From Pseudocercospora fijiensis CIRAD86 (taxonomy: Eukaryota > Ascomycota > Dothideomycetes > Mycosphaerellales > Mycosphaerellaceae), in contig NW_006921537.1 in the NCBI RefSeq assembly GCF_000340215.1, positions 558,001 to 622,000 on the forward strand: a stretch of DNA of 64,000 bases. The letters are read 5' to 3'. Shown piece by piece: positions 34,877 through 46,921 of this stretch. The notes under the pieces were generated by a model that worked only from the letters and a program-made list of their open reading frames with translations, was not told where the DNA came from and did not search any database. A program made the translations under genes and the position numbers. Within the stretch, counting starts at the first letter, position 1. Every line of letters starts with the position of its first letter.

Positions 34877-36480
34877 ATGCGTACCTCGTTTAATAGCGAG
34901 GGTACTATTAAATAACCTTATAGATAGGGATAGTTAATCGTTTATAGATAAGCTATTACGGGCTTAGTAGAGGGACGCCTTTGCTACTAAACGTATAGAC
35001 AAGCTTGTAAGTAGGCGAAAGACTCGATCTAGTAAGAGTAACAATTAGTCGATCGATAACAAAGGTTATTTAAAGTTCAAGGGCAGATACTATATCCCCG
35101 CTAAACATTCGATCCGATAAGAACTTCTTAAGCGACACTATAATAGTAAGCTTGCCGGTTACTATAGCATAGAGAGGTCGTACGAGCTACTATCGCGTAT
35201 ATACTACTAGCTAAATAGTAAGCGGGATATAAAGGACTACGTAAACACGTATGCCGTATATTAACGAGTTAAAGCACCGAAGCACTTACCGTTCGGCGAG
35301 TTAGCTTCGCTCCCTGTTCTAAAGAAGCTATTTGCTAAGCTAATAATAGACTTTATTATAGGCCTTCCTCCTACTAAGCGTAGGGGTAGCAAGGACGTAT
35401 ACGATGCTATCCTTATTATAGTAGATCGATTTACTAAAGGCGCTCGATATATCCCGGCGCGCAAAGATTAGACTACTATTAATATAGTAGAGGCGCTATA
35501 GACTAACATCTTCTATACCTATTAGGGAACCCCTAAGGGGATAGTCTCCGATAGGGGCTCGATATTTATATCGTACTACTAGAGCGAAATATGCCTATAG
35601 CTAAGACTAAAGCATCGGCTATTAATAGCCTTCTATCTATAGACTAACGGTTAAACAGAGAGGCAGAATGCTACCCTATAGTAGTACCTGCGTAGCTATA
35701 TTAATAAGAACCCCGAGGATTGGGTTAACCTCCTATAGCCTATAGAGTTTGTGTATAACAATAGTATATACTTATTAACTAAGGTTTCGCTATATATAGC
35801 TATAATAGGGCAAAACGCTGCCCTACTACAAGATCTATTTACCTCGCTCGAGGCCGAGCGCAAGGAAAGGGAAGCGCGTCAAGTACTAGAGATACTAGCG
35901 GTAATAGAACGTGTCTAGAAGATACGAGAAATCTATACTAAGATAGCCGAGAAGTTAACAAAGGCTTAAGAGTACTAAAAGACCTACTACGACAAGCACT
36001 ATACGCTAATAACCTTTAAGCAAGGCGACATAGTTATACTTAGCACTAAGAACCTCCGTATCCGTAAACACCTATCCCCCGATAGTAAAACAAGGCCTAA
36101 GCTCGCACTAAGATATATTAGTCTATTCCGTATCCGAGAGGCTAAGGGCACATAGGCCTATTAGTTGTAGCTTCTACCTTATTACACTATCTACAACACC
36201 TTCTATATATCCCTCCTTAAGCCGTACTACCTACGCGAAGGGGATAAAGCCCCTACAGAACACGAAGACATACTAGCGGATAGTAAAGAGCTGTAGTCTA
36301 TAGAACGTATCCTATAGCATCGGACTAGGTAAGGCAAGAAGGAGTACCTATTAAGATAGCAAGGCTATTTACCTAAATAGGACTCGTAGGAAGCTAAAGG
36401 TTCCTTTAAGGATATAGCTAAGCTATTAGACGAGTATTAGACTAGCGTAAAGGACAAGAAGAAGGCTAAGAGGCTATAAT
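34877..36480 (+). pseudogene. Gypsy-2 integrase with chromodomain
   Basis: Continuation of Gypsy-2 pol after the LINE. HHCC region: HSIRQELLKRHYNSKLAGYY (about 35110) with a later AVYQRVKA where CxxC is expected. Core: KLIIDFIIGLPP (first Asp), GIVSDRGSIFISYYQSE (second Asp, about 35540) and TNGQTERQNATL-like residues with the Glu near 35650. C-terminal GPY-type segment (YYDKHYTLITFKQGDIVIL), then a chromodomain-like end around 36245-36400 (HEDILADSKEL, IERIL-HRTR, KKEYLLR, GYLPK). It belongs to the chromovirus group by domain order. Stops are explained by RIP. Confidence 0.87.
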
Positions 36481-36540
36481 GTTACTACTAGGGCCTAGGA
36501 ACAATGCTACCCCCGGGGTGCTATTAAGCTAACTAATTAG

Positions 36541-37005
36541 AGGCAAGCAATTGTTAGCAAAGGATAACAAGACTATACTACGATAACGAACGCGCAACGA
36601 GTACTAACGAGCGTACTATAACTATTAACTAATCGCCCGCTCTTTTAAGGAATCTACCTCTTTACTAGCGTACTCTATAAGGTCCTCCTCTTAGCGCCCC
36701 TCTTGTTTCTACGTCCTATCGGGACCCTAAGGCCTAGACAGTCGATAGAGGCGCGCGCGCGCGTAGGCGAAAGGTGCTAGTAATAATAATAGTAACGACG
36801 GCGTTACGCTCGTACTAAAGGGCGATACGGCCGGCGTAGCTATATTAGTAACAGTATTACGGAGTGTGTTATTAGTCGAAGAAGGAAATCGAAAGCAAGG
36901 TAAAGTTAGCGCTAAGACGACTAGCGCCGCTATTGTCGACATTACTTGCTATTATTACTACGCCTATAGATACAACCTTACCTATACTACGAGCCTAAGG
37001 GCCCC
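36541..37005. other. Spacer between Gypsy-2 and hAT copy B
   Basis: Degraded DNA that probably includes the Gypsy-2 3' LTR (from about TGCTATTAAG at 36520), but no partner LTR was found to confirm it. It contains a short (GC)n run near 36752. No coding signal beyond chance open frames on both strands. Confidence 0.4.
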
Positions 37006-37025
37006 TAGACCCCGTAGTAGTTCGG
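37006..37025 (+). repeat. Terminal inverted repeat, left
   Basis: TAGACCCCGTAGTAGTTCGG. Perfect inverted match to 46902-46921. A one-base variant opens copy A near 15085. Confidence 0.9.
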
Positions 37026-37435
37026 GTTGGTTTAGTTTGGTTTGCTAAGCCGAAACTCTAGTTTAGTTTAGGTTGGTTTGCTAAGCAACTATATAAGTAG
37101 CTAGTTCGAACTATATAATTTATCGGTTTTTAAGAAGTGTACGAATGTATACGTAGCTTTAAGCAAGCCCTTTGTAAGACTTAGCAGTATAGCCGGCAGC
37201 GTGGCCGGCATTTTTAGTCCTTAGTACTTATAGAATTTTCGAATCCTACTTAGGCTACGTAGTTGTATAAAGGTACTTATATAACCTTAAATCCATAGAC
37301 AATTAGCTAAGGGCACTAACCAATCAAAAGCATATACATATATATAAGGCATTATAGTTCAGTTCGGAAACTGCACTCCTTAGGTATAAATTTCATCCTT
37401 TCGTTTACGGTTCAATTCCCTAACTGCTTAGCAGA

Positions 37436-38827
37436 ATGTCTTTATCTAGATCTAGGCAGAACTTATCGATTTCCCTAGAAGTCCTCCTCCTTAAGAAGTT
37501 TATACACTTTCCTACCGAACTATTCGACAACATTAAGTACTAGGATAGCTCCTCCCTCGGTATCGGCATAGTATATAAAAGAGCTATAAGGCAGCTCTAT
37601 AGAACGTTCTACTAGTTACTCGCTATACTAAGGCCGAATGCTAGTTCGTTCCTTAGAACTCTTAGTTATTTAGGAGATATAAAGGGTAGGGCAGGTAGTA
37701 ACTTCGTATTGCATAAGGAGGTAGAGGCTGCTATAGAAGAGGCCTTCAATCTATAGAAGATAGTAAAAGATATAGAGGTAGCTATAGGTCTAGGTACCTA
37801 GTTGAATTTCTAGTAGGTAGAGTATAAGGATATTTAGAGGGAGTATTAGGTAGAGTTGCGAAGGCAGGTGTATAATATACTCTAGAAAACAGGGATAGTG
37901 CCTATAACTATAACTATTAGGCTCTTTAACCTTCCTTATTTTTCCCTGTTTTCTTTTTATAAAAATCTAAACTAATACAAATCAACCGGAATATCTATCT
38001 TCTTTTAGTTCTTTAAAAAACCTAGTAGCGTAGCTAGCAGCGTAGCCGGCAGCGTAGCCGGCAGCGTAGCCGGCCTTTTTACTCCTTAGTACTAACGGGA
38101 TTTTAGGAGACTTCTATTCCGTACGGCTAATAAAGCATACTATACTATATATATATACTTAGAGAGTATTTAGAGCGCGGTATACAGCGCCGTATAACAG
38201 CGGCTCATTTCGTATATAGAAAAGCTTATAGACGATACTACGAACATCCTTCCTACTAGTATATCTATCCTATCTAGCACTATCTCGAATGTAGACATTC
38301 TAGCCTTTTAGGATCTAATCGAGTGCTTTGAAATCCTTATCTATAATCGTTATACGCTTCGCGTAGATAGCTATAAGGTTGACCGCTAAAATAGTATTAG
38401 TATAGTCCGAAAAGAGGTAGAAGAGAAATATATATTCGAAGATACGAACTAGGTAGGCTTCTATAGCCTCTTAAAGGGCGCCTATCGCGGAGGCTTAGAA
38501 GCGAAGGTCTATTCTATAATCCTAGGCAATTTCGCGAATAAGTCGTTAGAAAGGAGTTTTACGGATTAGGAGCTTAGAACTCTTCTAATACTGCCGAATC
38601 TTACGGAGGGCTACGGCTAAAGAAGGATTAGTAAAAAGACAGTAAGAATGCCGGCTACGCTGCCGGCTACGCTGCCGGCTACGCTGCCGGCTATAAATAG
38701 GACTTACTTCCTAGGCGCTATCGACGCTTCGTACGATTACTACTAGCAGTAGAAGCGCTAGTTGTCGTCTTACGTAGAGCCTTACCCGCCGTTGTCTTAC
38801 GCGGAGCCTTACTCGCGACGCCCTTTC
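37436..38827 (+). pseudogene. Left-arm ORF of the hAT-type element, unknown function
   Basis: One plus-strand frame starts at ATG 37436 (MSLSRSRQNLSISLEVLLLK) and continues about 460 codons with only TAG/TAA interruptions, all at positions compatible with Gln or Trp. It reads as a helical, Leu-rich protein (VYKRAIRQLYRTFY; LRTLSYLGDIKGRAGSNF; HKEVEAAIEEAF). GCCGGC clusters are translated as Ser-Val-Ala-Gly repeats (38024-38075) and Pro-Ala-Thr-Leu repeats (38648-38695). No family recognised. A further open frame at 39001-39231 (77 codons, basic start) may be a separate exon or ORF. Conservation of the reading frame with copy A suggests it was once translated. Confidence 0.6.
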
Positions 38828-39505
38828 TAGTACCGGAGCTAGCGGCAGTAGTAGCAGCTATCTTACGTTAATGTACTATACTCGTTCCTTTATTTCCGAT
38901 CTTGTTACGACCCGTAGAAGTAGCAGGTCCCTTCTTACGAGGCGTCGTAACTTAGTTAAGTAGATTCGCTATTATAAAAGTCGTCGAATTAAGGAAAAAA
39001 GTGCGTTACGAAGGTATACGAAGGCGCGCGCGGAGCGAGGATATTGCGGAGGTAGTAGATATAGAGCGTAGAGGTATAGGTATCGATGCGAAGGTTAAAT
39101 ATAGCGAGAGAGGTAGTATCGCGGTATCGCTAGGCAATAGAGTAAGCTTCGCGCAAGCCTATATTATAGTAACGTTAGAGCAAGGAAAGAAGGCAGGCAC
39201 GGCTAAAAAAGGCAGGTATAGCAGACTTTGAAATATAGCCGGCATATATAGCCGGTATAGTAATAGGCGAAAGCCTCCTTTTAATAAATAGCCGGCGTGA
39301 TAATAGTATCCTACTATAGTATAGATATTCTTTAGTAATGCGGCATGCCTTTACTAGCTATAGTAATCTTATAAGTAACCTAGGCCTATTGCTAGTAAAT
39401 ATAAGAAATATTAGGTAGGCTATACTAAACAAGCTAGTTATTTAGCAGAAAAAGGCCTACTACCGTCTCTATATGCCGGCTACAGGTACCGACTATCGCT
39501 CTAAA

Positions 39506-40228
39506 TTCAACTCCGCCCTATCTCGGAGGCTGAGGTACCGAGCGGAAACCCTATAGCTTATATTCACTCGGTTATCGCGGAGCGCTTATAGGTAAGGTAT
39601 TAGAAAAGAGTATAAAAAGTACGAGAAGAATATCCTAGGATATAGGTCGTAAGTAAATAAGAGTAGCACGCCTAGTTATTTATATAGTACGTTACTCTAT
39701 ACGACTAAGAGCCTATATTATCTTGTACTTCGCTTATAAGACCTCGACTCTACTAGTATACTATCGATCTCCTCCTCGGTCGCTAATACGCTATCTCAAT
39801 TCTTCTTCGAGTTGCCGGACTTAGTACGCATCTATAGCTATGCAATAGCGCTACGTATTATAGAGAATTAACTCCGCCGTATCTCGAAGGCTAAGGTACC
39901 GAGCGGAAACCCGATAGCTTATATTCACTCGGTTATCGCGGAGCGCTTATAGGTAAGGTATTAGAAAAGAGTATAAAAAGTACGAGAAGAGTATCCTAGG
40001 ATATAGGTCGTAAGTAAATAAGAGTAGCACGCCTAGTTATTTATATAGTACGTTACTCTATACGACTAAGAGCCTATATTATCTTATACTTCGCTTATAA
40101 GACCTCAACTCTACTAGTATACTATCGATCTCCTCCTCGGTCGCTAATACGCTATCTCAATTCTTCTTCGAGTTGCCGGACTTAGTACGTATCTATAGCT
40201 ATGCAATAGCGCTACGTATTATAGAGAA
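39506..40228. repeat. Two-unit tandem duplication, about 361 bp each (copy B)
   Basis: Units begin at about 39508 and 39869 and match the duplication in copy A. Unit length is about 361 bp here against 353 bp in copy A, because of a small insertion (AATACGCT) in both units. No coding signal. Confidence 0.85.
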
Positions 40229-40539
40229 TTTCTCGTTAAAGTTTCTCTCTCGCAGGCTTACTATCTACCTCGTAGTATAGAGGATTAAAGTACTAATACT
40301 AAAGAATCTCCTTGTAGTTAGGATGCTAGGGCTCCTTAGGACCTTTGTATTTTAGGTCTAAATAGAGACGTATTATAAACGTTCTATCGCCCTTTCGCTT
40401 ACTACCCGCTAGGTCGCGATATGCGAAGAAACTAATCTAAATATAGCTCGTCTCTATAATAGCCGGATAAATATAGAGCGCTAGGTTTCTACTTCGTACC
40501 TTAGATTTAGGGACGGCGCGGAGATAAAATCAGAAATGT

Positions 40540-41700
40540 AGCCGGCACCTGTAGCCGGTAAAACGATGCGAAAATAGGCCTCCTCCTAGGTTAATCTAAC
40601 GACTAAATACAATTTCTAACTAATCCGCTATAAACCAACGCCGAATTTTAGCTAGAAGCTGCATATCTTTATTTTAAAGAGTAACCCGCTTCGTATAGAT
40701 AGCAAGGAGGTTCAAAAGCTTAAGCTCGGTTACGAGAAATACCTCCGTAGCTTCCTAAAGAGTACTAATCGCCTTAGCCGTAAATCGTATACTAGACCGA
40801 AAATCTAATATAATTTCTCGGACGAGTCGCTAGAAGGGAGTCTTAGGGATTAAAAGCTCGGTCCCTCTTTTGTTTTAGAAAAGGCGGATCTAGCGAAGGG
40901 TAATAGTATCTAGTTTAAAGCGCCGCTTCTTTATCGTCGAGTCCTACCTTATTCCCTTTTTTTTAATAGAAAGATAACTTTTCTTCGCGATAGTCTTCGT
41001 CCGCCTACTCTTTTTAGCCTTCTCCTATCTACCTAAAGCCTTCTTATTTTTCGGTACTATTTTCCGAGGAACCCCCTTCCTTCGTATATACTACGGAGAG
41101 CCTTACTCTTCCGATATCTCGTTCTCGCTATAGTCTCCCTATACTTGGATTGCTTTACCCTTGCCCTTTAGCCTCTAAAGATATTTATCTACGCGTTTAG
41201 GCGACGAGGGCATATCGGTAGGACCTAGAAATTAATAAGTATATAATCGTAAGGAGATATTAATGCTTCTTACCTTCTAGAACAAATAGTCTTCTATTAA
41301 ACCGCCTTATTGGGTTATCGTTAGATTCGAATAAAGGATAGTAGCTTAAGGAAGGGGAGGTAGCCGGCTTAGGAAGGCCCGAAGAGCCGAATCCTTAAGG
41401 CATATTTGTCTTTAAGAATATAGGGAAAGGGAAGAAAGAGAGGAAGAGCGAATAGAGAATTAGAAATAGTCCGTAGGTAAGCGGGGTCGGTTGCTATAGC
41501 AACTAGTCTGTTTAGGTCCTAGGAATTCGAAACACATTTCGGATATATACCGGCTATATACGCTAGCTATATTACCTTATACGTAAACGCTTCGTCTCCT
41601 TAAAGCTGCTCTAAGCCTATATACGTTTCCGCTTCTCGACCCGGTATCGCCTTCTGCCTCCGCCCTCCTCCTCTTCGTTATCGCTAATTAGGGTTTCGCT
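40540..41700. other. hAT element middle region without assigned gene
   Basis: Part of copy B beyond the region shared with copy A. A GCCGGC cluster sits at its start (40540-40560). Both strands show RIP-type stops and short coding-like runs, but no motif I recognise. Some of it may be the 3' flank or C-terminal extension of the transposase. Confidence 0.4.
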
Positions 41701-44650
41701 TAGACTAAATTTCGTATTCTCTTCGCGCTCCTAGGTTTCTTCGATCTCAAGGTTTTCTAATTCCTCGATTAACTCCTTTAGTATAATCTTTAGTAACCTG
41801 CCTTAGCGATTCTAGTAGAGGAGATAGTATCGGAATACTATAATAGATTCGAAGGTAGTAGGCGAGTATGTTCGATTAAAGCGGCCCTAGTAACGAGCGA
41901 TACTAAAAGACCTCTTATAGCCTATACCTACGCTCGGGATAGCGAGGACGTCCCGAGCGACCGACGCTATCGTTAGAAACTTAGGCTCTAACCGCTGCTA
42001 TATAGCGAGAATATCGTGTCCGAATTCGTCTAGAAGACCGGTAAGATCTAGAGATTATTAGCCCTCTTTCCGAGCCTACGGGTTTATACTTACTCGCGCG
42101 CCGATAGAGATCGAACTCTTCTTTATTTACTTTAGTAGTTGCTTCCTCTTCTGCCTCTACTTCCTACCTACGAAATAGGTATAATGTCGGAGCCTTCTAA
42201 ACCTTCTTTTTCTTTATAAGAGCTGCATTTAGACTAGTTTCTTTCCGACGCTCGTAGAATATCTTTTCTAGAATAGTCTAGTAATGCTTCGGCTATACCT
42301 CGTCTGCCTTCTATTCCGGCCTCTACTAGTATATATCCTTTTCTACCGGGTTAAGCAAGCACGTAACGCTATAGATATCCCCGAACGAGTTAAAGGTAGT
42401 ACTGTAATATTTATGCAACTTAGTATAGGAGGTGTCTATAGCTTTCGTTATAGCTACTTTCTAGGGAACGCTCTTCTTAGCTAGCTTAGCTACGGTTTCC
42501 TCGAGCTCGTTAAAGAGCTAGTTATAGTACGTAAAGACAAGGTAGATCGTCGGTCCTTAGGTTCTTCTAATCGTAGTAGTAACCTTCGCGTAATGCTTAC
42601 TAATATCGACGAGATACTCTACTTAGCGCTATTCGGCGGCGGTAAGGCCGAGCTACTTAATACCCTCGGAACTCTAATAGATCTCGAGAGCGGTACGTAA
42701 AGTATATCCCCTCGTAACTATATAGAAAGTCGAATCGAACTAGGTCTTAACGTCTTAGGTAAAACGGAGTAGGCGCTAAGGAGGCCGCTTTTGCTATCGC
42801 TTATTCTATACGATATTCTAGGCATCGGTTTTAGGGCGCTCGATTAGGTTCTTTTAAATAGCCTCGAATCGGTTATATCTCTATAAGCTCGAGTTCGTAT
42901 ATATTGCTAGACGACGAAGCTAGAGAAAAAGAGTTAGAACTATACTAGGTTACCGGCTATAGGTGCCGGCTACGGACAAAAGTTATACCTTATACAAAAC
43001 GAGAGCGAGGCTCTCTACCTTATCCCGTCTTATTACTATAATAAGTTTCTCGACTTTCGACTTTACTTTATCCTTATCTAGGATCTTCTATTAGTCGTCG
43101 TTTAATAGTACAATTTTAAGCGTCTTAAAGAGGGCTCGGATCGCGATTTGAACTATATAAGCGAGGTAGGGAAACTTCTATAGGGATGCAACTAGTAACG
43201 ACGTCGGCTCCGATTTAATAGGGCTAGGGCTATTAATAGGCTCCTCTTTATCGTTATTATCGTGCGTATTATCGTACGTATCCGGAATCGTAGCGAGCTT
43301 AATATTCGGAAGATTAAGCTAGATTATAGACCTTATAATCTCCTCTACGTACTCGACCCTATCGATACAATTAGTAATTTTAAAGACATATGCGAGTGAA
43401 TTGTATATACAACGCCTTATACAATATTCGATTATTACTAGCGTTGTCCGTAGTAATCGAGATTAGTTTCGTTATTACGCTAACCCTATCTATTGCTATA
43501 TAGATAAGCTTCGCTATGTCCTTACTAGTATAGGAACCTAGAATTTTAGGGAATCCGATTATAAGTTTCTAGAGTTTCTAATCCGAATTAATAAAGTATA
43601 GTATAATCGAGAGGAAGGAGGCTCTTATAGTCCGGCTTAACTAGCTATCGATAGCAATAGCTACTTAGCGAGTATTACGGAGGATCTCCCGAATGTCGTC
43701 TAACGCAGCCTCTTTATTCTTTTCGAATATAATACGCTAGGTTGTCGCGCCGAGAAATAGGGGAGGGTAGTTTATAAGATATAGGTATATCTTCTATATA
43801 GACTCCCTTTCGTAGAAGTCTTCCGGAAGACCGTTTATAGCTAGCATTTCGTTTGCTAGTTACTTAAAGTCTTCGGGGGAGAAATCGGTAGCCTTTAATC
43901 CTAGAGCTTCCTTAAGCGTAGCCTATAATAATTAGCTAGATCTCTACGGTTGATTTAGGTAGCCGGAATCTATAGCCGGCAGCTATAGCCGGCAGCTATA
44001 GCCGGCATTTTAGAAGATATACCTCTTTCTAGAACGCTATATCTATATCAACTCTCCTCTCTCCTTAAGATTCCCGATACTGTTTAGAATAGAGATAGTT
44101 CGTAGGCGATAAGTTCCTATCCCCTAGTTTCAGGTATTTCAAGATTGAACCGTAGAAGTTATAGACAATTACTAGTTAACGTTTAAGTCGAGAAGTCGTA
44201 TAACGGTATAATGCCCCCTCTATAAAGAACTTCTAGAATATGTCCGTTCGCTCCTTACTCCCCTATCGTATCGAGTACTTCCGGAGTTTATACTCCTTCG
44301 AACGTAAGTATAAAGGGAACTATATCTTATAGACCTATTAATTGAACTGCTCTATATACTCGGGTTTCTAAAGATACGCCTAGCTAGCCTTTTCGAAGAT
44401 TTCCGGGTTAATACTCGATATTCTTATATCTCCGAACAACCTTCTGCTTAGACTCCGTAAAGGTAAGGACTAGGTAGTAGTACCCTATAATAAATTCCTA
44501 CTACTAGGATTCGGAGAGGATAAATCTAGCCCTAATCGTAGTCTAGGACTCGATAGGCTCGAAGGTAAGTATACGACCTCCTCTCGACGTTGTCGCAATC
44601 TCGCTCGTATACTAGACTATTTCGACTGTCGTCTCGTTATTACCCTTCCT
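41700..44650 (-). pseudogene. hAT superfamily transposase, RIP-degraded
   Basis: Minus-strand frame with three hAT hallmarks in order. First, AIAIDS-LSRTIRASFLSI followed by YFINSD-KL-KLIIGF, the region of the first catalytic Asp. Second, LISITTDNASNN at 43436-43472, the highly conserved hAT TDNAxNN block. Third, the C-terminal dimerisation domain at 41884-41995 with IASVARDVLAIPS and RSFSIAR, matching the LSxxARDxLAIPxSS...ERxFS signature. Upstream, near 44100-44250, a segment with YRGGIIPLYDFST may be a remnant zinc finger (start uncertain). A GCCGGC cluster (43970-44012) interrupts the coding sequence and could mark an intron or an in-frame repeat. Confidence 0.85.
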
Positions 44651-44999
44651 AGTATAGCGCCTAGTATATATACAATGTCGGTCGGTATGTTTTAAGGTTT
44701 CGTACGGTAAGGTAAGGACTTAGGAGTAGTAGATGTATACTAGTAGCTATAGAGAAACACCCTTTCTTTTATAGTATCGTATCGTTAGGAACAGCTAGGC
44801 AGTAAATAGCTAGCTACCTTTTTTTTTGTTTCCTAGCTACCTAACTACTAGATTTTTTTTCCTAGCTACCCTAGCTAGCCTAACTACTAGAATTTCTTTC
44901 CTAGCTACCCTAACTACCTGAATTTTGCCTTCTATACGGCGGCTCTCTCCTACTAACGGAACCGAGCTACTATACCTAACGAATCTAAGCTCGTTTTTA

Positions 45000-46300
45000 G
45001 TCTCAATCTATCCTCTTTCGGTATAAGATACTCGATAAGCAAATGCTTAGGCCGAGTCTAACTACGAAACCTAAGACTAACTAATAGCTCTATTAACTAA
45101 TCCTAATCCTTAAACTCCTTCCGCTTCTTAGTAAAGACCTTAAAGAGCGCTCGAGCTTCTTCGGGTGCCTGCGGAGTAGTCGAGATAAAGCCGTATCGCT
45201 GAAATAGGTAATCCTTCGGAGGCTTATATAGAGATTTAGAGAATTCCAACGCTAACCTATCCTACTAGTAGCTTAGATTCCGGATATAAGCCCTCTCTAT
45301 CTTAGTAAAGATTTTATATAGCAATAGCACTCTGCCTTCGAGAAACGCTTTCTATTTAACTGTTAGTATCTGCCGGCTACGAACGCCGGCTATATATGCC
45401 GAGTATAGAATAATTACCTATACCCCTTCCTCCTATAGTAATACTTCTGCCGTCTCTAGATACCTAGCCCCGATCGTATTAATCGCAAGCTACTTTGCCT
45501 TTATAGACGTAAAGGCTTCGCTCTAATACTAATAAAGAAACTTCTACTCTATATCGAGGATATAAAGACGACTAGTCTCGATTCCAATCCTTGCTAGCTT
45601 TTCGTAGTAGCTTTAACTATGATTTTCTAGATTGATAGGACTTATGCCTTAGCCCTTTACTAGTATCTCGTCTCTTTAACTATACTCGATCTACTCCTAG
45701 CGCTTATCGTCTATAGCGTTAGGCCCTAAGACTGCACCTATTACTAGATCGACGTATAGTATCTCCTCGCTTTTTTCAGTTCCTTTATTCGTAGTATTAA
45801 GCTCTATCGCGGTATCCTAAACTCTAGTATTATTGTTCTCGGCTATCTAAATATCTCCGTTACTATCGGTCGTATCGATAGAGGTAGCGGCTATAGGTCT
45901 AAATGCTATTAGTTAACGTATTAAAGAAAAATATGCCGGCTATAGCTACCGGCTACGGCTGCCGGCTATAGCTACTAGCTACGGCCGCTAGCTAGATTAA
46001 CTTACGCTACTAGAACTTTACGCTCGAAAACTAGCCGCAATTCTTTCCTCCTCTTAGCCTTCTCTTAGGTTGTCTTCTTATTCTAACCTTTACTTTTTTC
46101 TATAGGCGCTAGCTATCGATAGAATACCTTATTCCGCGCCTTTCTTCTCTTATCCTTAGCTCTTTTATCCTTATCTATCTTATCCTTTCTCTCGCGGTCT
46201 CGTACGGAATTCTTCTTTATAGAGTACTCCTCTTTAGTCTTGCGCTTTTTAGTTAGACGCTTAGGTAAAATAAACTCGCGGTCTTTAGTTCTATCTTCTG
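45000..46300 (-). pseudogene. Right-arm ORF(s) of the hAT-type element, unknown function
   Basis: Minus-strand reading near 45000-45360 gives a protein-like run with TAG only at Gln/Trp-compatible places (AFLEGRVLLLYKIFTKIERA; PKDYLFQRYGFISTTPQ; EARALFKVFTKKRKEFKD). The upstream portion (45400-46300) is basic, Lys/Arg-rich and separated by GCCGGC clusters (45370-45398, 45930-45985). No known domain recognised. It could be the N-terminal part of the transposase gene or an independent passenger gene. Confidence 0.45.
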
Positions 46301-46359
46301 TTTAGCGCGCGGCGCGCTTCTCTCTTACTATTATAAAGGAAAGGGGCGGGGGCGCAGTA

Positions 46360-46760
46360 TATAGTAGTTGTTGTCGGTATAGGTATAGAGGAAGAAGTTA
46401 AAAGTATAAGAATATCGCGAAGCCCTAATTGTTGCCGCCTACGTAACGTTATATAGGTAAGCTTTCGCAACTATAGCAACTACGCCCCGGCAATAGCAAC
46501 TACGCCCTAGTAACGGCAACTACGCCCTAGCAACGGCAACCACGCCCTAGCAACGGTAATAAAGCGTAGTAAATACAACCTAGTAACTATTATAGCCGGC
46601 AATCGTAGCCGGCAGTCGAATAAGAGTGTCCTTGTAGCAAAACTACGCCCTAGTAACGCTAACTACGCCCTAGCAACGGCAGCTACGCCCTAGCAACGGC
46701 AAAAGAGCGTAGTAAATATAACAGAGTTACTATTATAGCCGGCAATTGTAGCCGGCAGTC
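46360..46760. repeat. Short tandem CAACTACGCCCTAG-type repeats and GCCGGC clusters near right end
   Basis: Several copies of a unit of about 15 bp (GCAACTACGCCCTAG and variants) occur between 46460 and 46700, in two blocks separated by a repeated segment of about 130 bp that contains ATAGCCGGCA. Typical subterminal repeat structure of a DNA transposon. Confidence 0.75.
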
Positions 46761-46901
46761 GAATAAGAGTGTCCTTATAGTAAAACTAATATAGTCTCTA
46801 GTTCAAACTAGGAATCTATATAGTTCGAAAAAACTAAACCGGAACTAGGGAGCTAGTTCGCCGCTAAGAAACTAAACTATATACGTTTAGTAGTTCGGAA
46901 A

Positions 46902-46921
46902 CCGAACTACTACGGGGTCTA
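46902..46921 (-). repeat. Terminal inverted repeat, right
   Basis: CCGAACTACTACGGGGTCTA, exact reverse complement of 37006-37025. Confidence 0.9.

Larger units (their letters stand above)
26118..36540 (+). mobile_element. Gypsy-2: chromodomain LTR retrotransposon, split by a LINE
   Basis: The element is read as gag, protease, RT, RNase H (26330-29961), then after the inserted LINE, integrase and chromodomain (34877-36480). It is the least damaged Gypsy in the window: a 133-codon open RT stretch survives at 28322-28723. The 3' end has a GCTACCCCCGGGGTGC palindrome near 36510. No matching LTR pair was found, so ends are set by coding content and composition. Confidence 0.8.
37006..46921. mobile_element. 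Complete 9.9-kb hAT-type DNA transposon (copy B) with extra ORFs
   Basis: Both ends carry the same 20-bp terminal inverted repeat: TAGACCCCGTAGTAGTTCGG at 37006-37025 and its exact reverse complement at 46902-46921. Subterminal sequence is also partly inverted (GAACTAT and TAGTTTAGT-rich tracts near both ends), and the right end adds an internal hairpin (TAGTAGTTCGG/CCGAACTACTA). A hAT transposase lies on the minus strand; additional ORFs lie on the plus strand in the left arm and the minus strand in the right arm. A flanking 8-bp duplication, expected for hAT, is not convincing (left CCTAAGGG lies 4 bp outside the TIR; right CCTAAGGC is adjacent). Heavily RIP-mutated. Confidence 0.82.

Noticed and set aside
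18560..36540. Interpretation of hAT copies A and B as the two halves of one element split by Gypsy insertions
   Set aside because: Both begin with the left TIR and repeat the same 3.5 kb, so they are two copies and not two halves.
46460..46700. Possible CRISPR-like array (regular short repeats)
   Set aside because: Units of about 15 bp without unique spacers, in a eukaryotic transposon end; subterminal tandem repeats explain it.
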